Below are positions 1 to 5,394 of a stretch of 5,394 bases of DNA, piece after piece. The position numbers and the translations under genes were made by a program. The stretch is from JBHJHK01 sp050330975. GTDB lineage: Bacteria > Pseudomonadota > Gammaproteobacteria > Competibacterales > Competibacteraceae. The notes beneath the pieces are model-generated. The model was not told the DNA's origin. It saw only the letters and a list, made by a program, of their open reading frames with translations, and did not search any database. The stretch's first letter is position 1. Every line of letters starts with the position of its first letter. The stretch spans positions 1 through 5,394 of the forward strand of contig JBHJHK010000121.1 of the NCBI GenBank assembly GCA_050330975.1. The letters run 5' to 3'.

Positions 1-1
1 C

Positions 2-541
2 GTGGGCAATATGTATAAAGATCCTGCCCTGATCCAAGCGGGTCGCGAGGCGGTCCACAGGGGTTCCATGGACGCCATGATTGGAGCCGACATTGCCTTC
101 CACGGCTTTATCTATGATCTCTCGGAAAATCCCCTGATTGCGCCCGCCATGGAGAACCACTGGGCCTACACCCATCGGGTCATGGGGGAGGTGTTGCTGC
201 GCGATGAGCAGCCCCGGGATATCTGGAACCAGCACGCCGCCATCCTCGATGCCATCATCGCCGGTGACGCCCCCCGGGCGGAGGTGTTGGTCCACCAGCA
301 CATAGTGCAGGCCGCCGATTTTATGATCCAACGGCTGCGGGAAAAACTGACGCCGACCCCTGGTCGGCCCGCTGCCGAGGTGGTGGAGAACCGCGCTGAC
401 GGGGGGGTTAGGGGCGGCTATCCCGGGGGTTTCCCCCACAGGGTGCGCTCGCTGGCATCCTCTAATTCAGGGGGAAATTCCAGGCTATTGGTTTGGCTGC
501 GGATGGTGGCTTGTTCGCCCCAGGCGACGAGCTCTATATAG
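2..541 (+). CDS. FadR/GntR-family transcriptional regulator, C-terminal FCD domain (5' partial)
   Basis: This is the ligand-binding half of a FadR-subfamily GntR regulator; the N-terminal winged-helix DNA-binding domain lies left of the window. Numbering from base 2, the all-helical FCD domain covers about residues 1-115. It shows the family's metal/carboxylate site: Asp30 and His34 in ADIAFH, His78 in NQHAAIL, and His100 in VHQHI. The 'AGD' turn before the last helix (residues 87-89) is also typical. Such regulators bind small carboxylates and usually control neighbouring catabolic genes, so the transporter and aminotransferase cluster on the other strand is the likely target (inference). 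The domain ends near REKL (residues 113-116). The low-complexity tail that follows overlaps the convergent gene by 124 nt and looks non-native. A one-base gain in the G7 run at 401-407 would stop the protein at 409-411. The true start is outside the window; the GTG at base 2 is not the start. Confidence 0.85.
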   Translation: MGNMYKDPALIQAGREAVHRGSMDAMIGADIAFHGFIYDLSENPLIAPAMENHWAYTHRVMGEVLLRDEQPRDIWNQHAAILDAIIAGDAPRAEVLVHQHIVQAADFMIQRLREKLTPTPGRPAAEVVENRADGGVRGGYPGGFPHRVRSLASSNSGGNSRLLVWLRMVACSPQATSSI

Positions 542-888
542 CGCCGTCCGGTGCCCAAACTATGGCCCCTTGCATCGAACAACTCGAGCCAGCCGTCGTC
601 GCCGTCGGTGCCCACAAAAACCACGTACAGCAGCTCGCCCTCGAGGGGCAGTTGATAAATCGTCACCCAACCCCAGTCTTGCCGCGCCACGTGTTCCAGG
701 TAGTATTCGGTGGCCTCGACGACGCTAGTGGGCAGCTGGGTGTTGTCTTGGACGACGCTACAGCCATCGCCGAGGGGTTCGCCGTCCTCGTCAGTTAGCC
801 TGTCGATGTGGCTTCGATAGCGCTGTTGCCAGTAACTTTTGAGCAAAACTTCGACCTGGTGACGAGCGGTTTCAGCGGTGAGGCTCAT
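418..888 (-). CDS. Hypothetical acidic protein, 156 aa
   Basis: I do not recognise a family. The ATG at 888 is chosen because a near-perfect ribosome binding site, GGAGGA (895-900 on the complement), sits 6 nt upstream. The start also overlaps the stop of the preceding small ORF as ATGA, so the two are probably translationally coupled. The protein is soluble-looking, with no signal peptide or membrane segment. An N-terminal amphipathic helix (about residues 5-32) is followed by an acidic turn (DEDGEPLGDG). A strand-rich core comes next (about 72-125: WGWVTIYQL, GELLYVVFVGTDGDDGW, RRYIELVAWG), then an acidic, proline-containing tail. The real composition, the ribosome binding site and the coupling support it as a gene. 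An upstream in-frame extension to 1239 is possible but is Gly/Pro-rich and has no such site. The gene ends in the tail of the convergent regulator reading frame. Confidence 0.68.
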   Translation of the reverse strand: MSLTAETARHQVEVLLKSYWQQRYRSHIDRLTDEDGEPLGDGCSVVQDNTQLPTSVVEATEYYLEHVARQDWGWVTIYQLPLEGELLYVVFVGTDGDDGWLELFDARGHSLGTGRRYIELVAWGEQATIRSQTNSLEFPPELEDASERTLWGKPPG

Positions 889-1043
889 AGTTGGTCCTCC
901 AGATCGATGGCCAGCGCCCCCAGTCGCGTCCCTTGGGGATGGGATACCAGAGGCGACAAAGACCCGTCCAGCCTCGGCAAATAGAAATCCCCAGTCTGTC
1001 CCAGAGTATAAAATCGCCCTGCATATGTCACCCTCGGCCCCAT
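885..1043 (-). CDS. Small hypothetical ORF, 52 aa, coupled to the 156-aa gene
   Basis: This is a short reading frame starting MGPRVTYAGRFYTLGQ and ending IDLEDQL. It has no recognised family, signal peptide or membrane helix. The stop TGA (885-887) overlaps the ATG of the next gene (886-888), and its last codons contain that gene's ribosome binding site, a classic coupled arrangement. The ATG at 1043 is preferred because GGGAG (1054-1058 on the complement) lies 10 nt upstream. A GTG at 1082 in the same frame would give 65 aa but has no ribosome binding site I can see. The composition (aromatic and hydrophobic residues spaced regularly, few Arg/Pro runs) is less shadow-like than other frames nearby. 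It could still be a leader ORF or chance. Confidence 0.5.
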   Translation of the reverse strand: MGPRVTYAGRFYTLGQTGDFYLPRLDGSLSPLVSHPQGTRLGALAIDLEDQL

Positions 1044-1243
1044 CTGCGCCCATCTCCCAAAAGCGCAGCTGAGGCCGCCCACCCGATGACCGGTACAGTC
1101 GGCGCCATGGTGTTACCCGCCCCACTCCTCCCCCTGGGGGTGGCGAAAATCCCCCGGCCCAGCTTAGCCAAACCATACCCCAGGTGGGGGAGGGGCCAAC
1201 CTGGGCGTCCCCCTGGAACCTGGCGCTGGGAACCCCCACTGCC
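1044..1243. other. GC-rich intergenic gap with inverted repeat
   Basis: This 200-nt gap separates the aminotransferase stop from the 52-aa ORF. It contains a perfect 7-bp inverted repeat, CCCAGGT (1179-1185) with ACCTGGG (1199-1205), separated by 13 nt, and further C and G runs such as CCCCCTGGGGG near 1130-1140. The repeat could fold in the aminotransferase transcript and slow or end transcription, but no T-run follows on the - strand, so it is not a standard intrinsic terminator. I see no convincing -35/-10 pair for the two downstream small genes. Confidence 0.35.
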
Positions 1244-2614
1244 CTAGCTGCTCAATTCCTCCAGCGCCCGGGCGGTGACGGCGGCAATCTGCTCCGCCTC
1301 GTCTTCCCCGAGGCACAAAGGCGGGGCAAAGCCGATGATGTCTCCCTCGGGCATGGCCCGGGCGATGACGCCCTCCTGGAGCATCCGCGCCACCACGCCG
1401 GCGGCGGCCTTGCGGCTCGAGTCGAAGGGGCGACGGGTGGCGGGATCTTGTGCCAACTCCACTGCGGCCAGCATCCCTTCGCCCCGCACTTCCCCGACAA
1501 AAGGGTGATCCCCCACCGCCTCTTGGAGTTTGGCCAGCAAAGTACTCCCCACCTCTTTGGCGTTCTCCACCAGCCCCAAGCGGTCGATGAGCTCTAGATT
1601 GGCGACGCCGGCGGCGGCGCACAGGGGATGGGCCGAGTAGGTCCAGCCGTGGCCCAGGGGGCCAAAGCGATCCGTCCCCGCCATCAATACTTCGTAGAGC
1701 CGATCCGAGATCACCGAGCCCGACAGCGGCGCATAGGCCGAGGTGAGGCCCTTGGCGATGGTCATTAAATCCGGTTTGATGCCGTAATGGGGGGAGCCAA
1801 ACATCGACCCTAAGCGCCCAAAGCCCGTCACCACTTCGTCGGCGATGAGCAAAATGTCGTGGGCCTGGAGGAGGGGCGCCACGGCCTCCCAATAGCCCTC
1901 GGGGGGGGGGACGATGCCGCAGGTGCCCAACATGGGCTCGGCGATAAAGGCGGCGATGGTATCGGCCCCTTCCCGGGCGATGAGGGCCTCTAGCTCCTGG
2001 GCACACCAGGCGGAGAACTCCCGCTCCGTCTGCTCCTGGATGGGGCGTCGCCAATAATAGGGGGCGTGGGTGTGGAGGATGCCCGGCAAAGGCAAGTCGA
2101 AGTGGTTGTGGAAGGTGGCCAGGCCCGTCAGGGACCCCGACACCAAGCCCGAGCCGTGGTAACCCCGCCAGCGGGCGATGATCTTCTTCTTGGCCGGGCG
2201 GCCGAGGACGTTGTTGTAGTAGCGCACCAATTTGATGTTGGTCTCGTTGGCATCCGAGCCACCAAGGCCAAAGTAGACGTGGTCGAGGCCCTCAGGGGTG
2301 CGCTCGGCGACCATCCGCGCCAGGGTGACCGACGCCTCGGTGCCGTGGCCCATGTAGGCGTGGTAATAAGCCAACTGCTGGGCCTGGGTGGCGATGGCCT
2401 CGGCGATCTCGGAGCGGCCATAGCCTACGTTGACGCAGTAGAGGCCGGCGAAGGCGTCCAGCAGTCGATTGCCGTCGCGGTCTATGACGTGGGACCCCTC
2501 GCCGCCGCAGATGATACGGCCCGGGCCTTCGCCCCGGGCGTGGGCGGCTAAATGGGTGGAGGGGTGGACAAAATGGGCGCGGTCCCAGCGGTCGATGACG
2601 TCGTTGTGGAGCAT
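1244..2614 (-). CDS. PLP-dependent class III aminotransferase (omega-aminotransferase family), 456 aa
   Basis: This is a complete cytoplasmic fold-type I, class III aminotransferase, of the kind often labelled 'aspartate aminotransferase family protein' and related to putrescine/omega-amino acid:pyruvate transaminases such as SpuC. All hallmarks are present: GSDANETNIK (119-128), which binds the PLP phosphate; WRGYHGS (149-155) with the ring-stacking aromatic and His; Glu226 in FIAEP; Asp259 in LIADEVVTGFGR, which contacts the pyridine nitrogen; Lys288 in TIAKGLTSAY as the Schiff-base lysine; and Thr325 in HGWTYSAHP. Length fits the family. The ATG at 2614 is chosen because MLHNDVIDRWDRAHF begins the conserved part and AAAGG (2624-2628 on the complement) lies 9 nt upstream; a longer TTG start at 2746 has no support. 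It transfers an amino group, probably to pyruvate or another keto acid; the donor cannot be read from sequence. It follows the DUF3726-like gene by 128 nt. A C10 run (coding strand) encodes part of VPPPEG (235-240). Confidence 0.96.
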   Translation of the reverse strand: MLHNDVIDRWDRAHFVHPSTHLAAHARGEGPGRIICGGEGSHVIDRDGNRLLDAFAGLYCVNVGYGRSEIAEAIATQAQQLAYYHAYMGHGTEASVTLARMVAERTPEGLDHVYFGLGGSDANETNIKLVRYYNNVLGRPAKKKIIARWRGYHGSGLVSGSLTGLATFHNHFDLPLPGILHTHAPYYWRRPIQEQTEREFSAWCAQELEALIAREGADTIAAFIAEPMLGTCGIVPPPEGYWEAVAPLLQAHDILLIADEVVTGFGRLGSMFGSPHYGIKPDLMTIAKGLTSAYAPLSGSVISDRLYEVLMAGTDRFGPLGHGWTYSAHPLCAAAGVANLELIDRLGLVENAKEVGSTLLAKLQEAVGDHPFVGEVRGEGMLAAVELAQDPATRRPFDSSRKAAAGVVARMLQEGVIARAMPEGDIIGFAPPLCLGEDEAEQIAAVTARALEELSS

Positions 2615-2646
2615 GGTAAGGAACCTTTGCTGTGGCGTCGGGCCAA

Positions 2647-2680
2647 GGGGCCCATTGCGTTCTAGTGTAAATGGTGCCCC
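2647..2680. promoter_or_regulatory. Inverted repeat upstream of the aminotransferase: operator or hairpin candidate
   Basis: The arms are GGGGCCCAT (2647-2655) and ATGGTGCCCC (2671-2680), giving 9 paired bases with one bulged base and a 15-nt spacer. The element lies 32 nt upstream of the aminotransferase ATG, inside the 128-nt gap after the DUF3726-like gene. It could be an operator for a dimeric regulator, for example the FCD-domain protein of this window, or an RNA hairpin that adjusts expression of the last gene relative to the first two. On the - strand the spacer holds TACACT, a weak -10-like hexamer, without a matching -35. This is a visible palindrome with no proof of function. Confidence 0.35.
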
Positions 2681-2742
2681 ATGCCCGCCCCGGAGGACGG
2701 GGATAGTTTGGACTGAGGATCGTCGAGCAGTGAATCCCCTAC

Positions 2743-3462
2743 TCAATCCCCGTCTCGCACCTGGGGTCCCGCTCCGCTGCGCGATGCCTCACTGGCGGGC
2801 ACCAACACCAGCTTGGCGTAGGTCCCCAGGCGTTGCCAGGTCGTTTCATCCACCTCGATCCCCGCCCCCAAGGATACCTTAGCCGTGGCCTCCAGGTCCT
2901 TGGGGGCCATGAGGGGTACCCCATCGGCGATCCACACCCCGGGTATGGCCCCCTGAATCAAAGTAGCCACCAGATCCAAGGGGTCCCCAAAGCCATCGAA
3001 GTCCTTGAGATGGCCCTCGAGGCTCCAGATACCGGCCCCCCCGGGACTCGCCACCAACTGCCAGCGGCCGTGGGCGGGCACCAGGCGACTGGACCAACCG
3101 GCACTGGCGTGGAGGGCCATGGAGGGCAACAGATACCCCGGCGCCCTGAGCCCCGTGAGCTGCCACACCCCACCGGCGACGCCATTGCCCGCCACCAGGT
3201 AATCCAGCAAGGCGGGGCCCACCAAGGCCGCCGATTGGTCGCCACAGTGGACAACGGGGCCACCCGTGCTGTGGGGCATGGCCAAAGGCTCCCCCCGGTC
3301 CAGGTGATCCAGGGCGTCGCACAGGCTCTCAAGTCCTGGCAGCCCCCGGGCCGCCAGCCACGAGGCGCCCATGGCCACATCGCGATCTTGGCCCGGTGCC
3401 ACCCCCAGGCCCTGGGCGGCCCGCTGGCAACGGCGGCGGATTTCGTCCAACGAGCGTTTCAC
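2743..3462 (-). CDS. DUF3726-like conserved protein, 239 aa
   Basis: The protein resembles the DUF3726 family of unknown function by recall of its pattern: an N-terminal SLDEIRRRCQRAAQGLG helix followed by a helix containing MGASWLAARGL (31-41), and a C-terminal VPASEASRSGAG segment (221-232). No database search was possible. The middle is Gly-rich with strand-like stretches (GGPVVHCGDQSAALVGPALLDYL, 67-89, and GAIPGVWIADGVPL, 171-184). There is no signal peptide, membrane helix or known catalytic motif. The GTG start at 3462 overlaps the stop of the upstream 573-aa gene (GTGA), so the two are very likely co-translated and may form one complex or act on one substrate. It sits between a transporter and an aminotransferase, which suggests a role in the same catabolic or uptake unit (inference). 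Confidence 0.85.
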   Translation of the reverse strand: MKRSLDEIRRRCQRAAQGLGVAPGQDRDVAMGASWLAARGLPGLESLCDALDHLDRGEPLAMPHSTGGPVVHCGDQSAALVGPALLDYLVAGNGVAGGVWQLTGLRAPGYLLPSMALHASAGWSSRLVPAHGRWQLVASPGGAGIWSLEGHLKDFDGFGDPLDLVATLIQGAIPGVWIADGVPLMAPKDLEATAKVSLGAGIEVDETTWQRLGTYAKLVLVPASEASRSGAGPQVRDGD

Positions 3463-5180
3463 ACCACCCCCGAGCCCTGGCCCAAAAAGGCGGGAAAGGC
3501 CCAGTCCTCGGCGCTGGTGGGGTCCAGCTCTTCAAAGGTGGGGGCCCCCTGGTACATGGCGATGCGGGTCCAGCGGTCCGACTTGGGGTCGAACTTGGCG
3601 GCGCCGAAAAACGAAAGCTTGCAGCGCAATAAATCCACGGGAATACAATGGGCGGCTAGCAAGTTGTCGTGGACCTCGCCGTAGGGGTGGGCGTCGATGA
3701 GTTGTACCCGCCCAGCGATAAACCGCCACTGGGGCTTTGCCAGCAAGAAGGCGGCGACACTCATGGAAAGGTCGAGTTTGGGGTCGCTCAATACCCCATG
3801 GAGGGCTTGGACATCCCGGGCGATGGCCACCCGCATCTCCAGCTCCTCCCCCGGCTCGATCCCCCGACGACCCAGACGGGGTTCTTCCTTCTCCTCGGAG
3901 TAGTACCAAAAGTAGTGCTGGTTGGCGGGATCTTGAAAATCCATGGCCAGGGCCCAGGGGTAGTGGCGTTCGATGGTGGCCTTGAGGCTTGCAAGGTTTG
4001 CCCCGGGCTCCAGGCCCCGGGGCTCCCTCACTGCCATGTGGTCGGCCAAATCGTCCACGAGGTCACCATGGGGTTCGAGGATCAAACTCTCCACCAATCC
4101 CTGGAGCTCATGGGAGCACCCTTGGGCCCGCTCTAGGATGGCCCGCCAGGGCTGTGGAGCCGTCCACGGGGGGGCGGCCCTGAGCCCGGCAATCAATTGC
4201 CCCAGCTCGGCTTTTAGCACTTCGATGGCAGCGGACTGGCGGGGATCTGCCGTGTGCCATTCCCCCACGTGGACCCGGGCCCGGGTCAACAAACCCTCGA
4301 AGTGGGCCCGAGCCTCGGGCGTCGCTGCGGGCTGGGCGCACACCCGGGCGACGGCCGTCTCCCGGGCGGCAATCCAATGGTGTAGCAGCGCCGGATGGAC
4401 CACCAAAAAGGGCGCCATGCCGAGGCCTGTGGAATTGCCAATGCCCAACGCCCGGCGGCGATCGGTCGCCAAAGCCACCGCCGTCCCCGGAGAGCGGGCA
4501 CGGGCCACGTGGTTCACCAGGTCAAAGGTGAATTCCCGGATCAAATACACCGCCAGCATCTCCGCCTCAAAGGGGCGGTGAAACAAGCTGTCCTCGCCGA
4601 TGGTGTTGGCCAGATCCGCCAGGCCGAACTTGCCGTTGCCGTACACCGCCGTGGTGCGCATGAGGTAACCCACCTGGACTAGCTCTGCCACCTGGGGTTG
4701 GCGGCCAGCGGCCAAGGCCGCCACCACGGCGTCGAACAGCCGCACGCTCTTGTTGGCCCTGGACAACACCCACTCGTTCGCCGAGCAGCGCCCCGCCTCC
4801 TGGCGGGGCACATTGGCCTTGAGGCGGTCCAGGGTGGCCTGATCGGGGGCCTCTCGAGTCAGGGCGAAGGTGGCGTCCCAGGCCTCGGCGATCACCCGGT
4901 CGCTGCGCTTGTCGGGGGCGAGGTCGTGGGAAAACACCGCCAGGCTACAGCGACCCTTGGGGCCTTTGACCTGGTACACCGCCTCCCCCACGCCCCGGGC
5001 GTCCAGCTCGAAGTGGGGGCGACTCAACTGCCAGCCCTCGGCGGCCATGCGCCGCAACAGACAGCGCATAAAGCTCAGCCGGGTGGCGTGGAGGGCGCCG
5101 AGGCGCTCCAGGGTCATCAGGGACTCCGGCGGACGCAACGCCAGCGCCCCGGGGGCGATAAGGGGGGCAACGGCAGCCAT
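3459..5180 (-). CDS. Conserved-looking hypothetical protein, 573 aa
   Basis: I do not recognise a named domain. This long soluble protein has several stretches that look like conserved motifs: RTTAVYGNGKFGLADL (175-190), LGIGNSTGLGMAPFLVVHP (245-263), HYFWYYSEEKEEPRLG (422-437) and RFIAGRVQLIDAHPYGEVH (486-504). Many invariant-looking Gly, Asn, Arg, Glu and His residues suggest an enzyme rather than a structural protein. A helical, Ala/Arg-rich section (about 265-360) separates the two halves. The ATG at 5180 has AGGAG 10 nt upstream (5191-5195 on the complement). A second in-frame ATG at 5117 (residue 22) has GGAG 6 nt upstream and would remove a hydrophobic, low-complexity N-terminus, leaving 552 aa; both starts are plausible. 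The stop overlaps the DUF3726-like GTG start, and the gene begins 65 nt after the transporter stop, so the three form one apparent operon. Confidence 0.88.
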   Translation of the reverse strand: MAAVAPLIAPGALALRPPESLMTLERLGALHATRLSFMRCLLRRMAAEGWQLSRPHFELDARGVGEAVYQVKGPKGRCSLAVFSHDLAPDKRSDRVIAEAWDATFALTREAPDQATLDRLKANVPRQEAGRCSANEWVLSRANKSVRLFDAVVAALAAGRQPQVAELVQVGYLMRTTAVYGNGKFGLADLANTIGEDSLFHRPFEAEMLAVYLIREFTFDLVNHVARARSPGTAVALATDRRRALGIGNSTGLGMAPFLVVHPALLHHWIAARETAVARVCAQPAATPEARAHFEGLLTRARVHVGEWHTADPRQSAAIEVLKAELGQLIAGLRAAPPWTAPQPWRAILERAQGCSHELQGLVESLILEPHGDLVDDLADHMAVREPRGLEPGANLASLKATIERHYPWALAMDFQDPANQHYFWYYSEEKEEPRLGRRGIEPGEELEMRVAIARDVQALHGVLSDPKLDLSMSVAAFLLAKPQWRFIAGRVQLIDAHPYGEVHDNLLAAHCIPVDLLRCKLSFFGAAKFDPKSDRWTRIAMYQGAPTFEELDPTSAEDWAFPAFLGQGSGVV

Positions 5181-5222
5181 GGCGGAAGATCTCCTAGGGG
5201 GTGATCAAGGGTGAGGGGAACG

Positions 5223-5244
5223 GGGCAGCCAAACGGCGCCGCCC
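5223..5244 (-). terminator. Short hairpin just after the transporter stop
   Basis: On the - strand GGGCGGC and GCTGCCC form seven pairs, one of them G-U, around an 8-nt loop, starting 1 nt after the transporter's stop codon. No T-run follows, so full termination is unlikely. It could act as an attenuating or mRNA-protecting hairpin between the transporter and the 573-aa gene, or be a chance product of high GC. Confidence 0.25.
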
Positions 5245-5245
5245 A

Positions 5246-5394
5246 TCAACGCCCGGGGGCGGTGCCGGCGACCGGGGTCAAGCCCCGGGGCCTAAATTGC
5301 CAAGCCAATCGAGGCGCATACCACAACCAGGGGCGCAAGAGCAACGATAGCGGCACCGCGGTGACGACGATAAACGACTGCAAGGCCGACACCC
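5246..5394 (-). CDS. C-terminal end of a membrane transporter, probably BCCT family (5' partial)
   Basis: The last 48 codons of a gene that enters from the right edge are readable on the - strand, ending in TGA at 5246-5248. The peptide opens with VSALQSFIVVTAVPLSLLL, a hydrophobic membrane helix, then RPWLWYAPRLAWQF and a basic/proline cytoplasmic tail. An 'ALQ...TA.P.SLLL' final helix followed by a short polar tail matches my recollection of the C-terminus of betaine/carnitine/choline (BCCT) transporters, which import trimethylammonium compounds or taurine-like zwitterions with sodium or protons. Two other frames of the same stretch are poorer: one stops early and one lacks a membrane-like pattern beyond a short run. 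The 65-nt gap to the next gene suggests one operon. Family assignment rests on a short piece, so another transporter family remains possible. Confidence 0.6.
   Translation of the reverse strand, partial: VSALQSFIVVTAVPLSLLLRPWLWYAPRLAWQFRPRGLTPVAGTAPGR

Noticed and set aside
425..437. GGGGG-TTT-CCCCC hairpin near the convergent gene ends as a bidirectional terminator
   Set aside because: The stem is only five pairs, lies inside the coding end of the 156-aa gene and has no T-run on either side.
889..1239. Upstream extension of the 156-aa gene
   Set aside because: The extension is Gly/Pro/Trp-rich and overlaps the coupled small ORF; the internal ATG at 888 has a far better ribosome binding site.
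1164..2054. Long open frame on the - strand in another frame of the aminotransferase
   Set aside because: Its translation is Gly/Pro/Arg/His-rich and lacks any family pattern, while the aminotransferase frame has every catalytic residue. It is a high-GC shadow.
2066..2551. Antisense frame within the aminotransferase, Val/Gly/Asp-rich
   Set aside because: Repetitive Val/Gly composition mirrors the codon third-position bias of the real gene; no domain is visible.
2615..2746. N-terminal extension of the aminotransferase to a TTG at 2746
   Set aside because: The added 44 residues are not family-like, would overlap the end of the DUF3726-like gene, and the ATG at 2614 starts the conserved portion with an AAAGG site.
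2833..3684. 283-codon open frame on the + strand opposite the DUF3726-like gene
   Set aside because: Composition is Gly/Pro/His/Gln-rich as expected for an antisense shadow, it has no clear ribosome binding site, and it runs across the junction of two convincing - strand genes.
1..5394. CRISPR arrays, tRNA or rRNA genes, insertion sequences, attachment sites
   Set aside because: No regularly spaced repeats, cloverleaf-like segments, transposase-like frames or terminal inverted repeats were seen; only short GC-rich palindromes occur.

Overview
The window is high-GC DNA (by eye, mid-60s percent) that reads like a metabolic island from a bacterium of proteobacterial type. The gene families seen (FadR/GntR-type regulator, BCCT transporter, DUF3726-like protein, class III aminotransferase) fit that reading, but nothing here fixes the genus. 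No rRNA, tRNA, CRISPR array, insertion sequence or phage gene was found.

Layout. At the left edge, on the + strand, is the C-terminal ligand-binding (FCD) half of a FadR-family regulator, cut by the window edge. Everything else runs on the - strand. Read in the direction of transcription (right to left) the order is: the last 48 residues of a membrane transporter, probably BCCT family (5246-5394); a 573-residue protein of unknown function (3459-5180); a DUF3726-like protein whose GTG start overlaps the previous stop (2743-3462); a 128-nt gap holding an inverted repeat; a complete PLP-dependent class III omega-aminotransferase (1244-2614); a 200-nt GC-rich gap; a 52-residue small ORF (885-1043); and a 156-residue acidic protein of unknown function (418-888), joined to the small ORF by an ATGA overlap and a strong ribosome binding site.

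How the genes may work together (inference). Regulator, uptake system, two tightly coupled unknown proteins and an aminotransferase look like a catabolic unit. The transporter would import a small zwitterion such as a betaine, taurine-like or other omega-amino compound. The aminotransferase would move an amino group from the substrate or a breakdown product. The regulator would sense a carboxylate ligand. The two unknown proteins between transporter and aminotransferase are the most likely place for undescribed chemistry. The two small genes at the left end probably form a separate, unrelated unit.

Three details deserve attention: a G7 tract at the end of the regulator where one extra base would give a clean stop just before the convergent gene; a C10 tract (coding strand) inside the aminotransferase; and the inverted repeat just upstream of the aminotransferase start.
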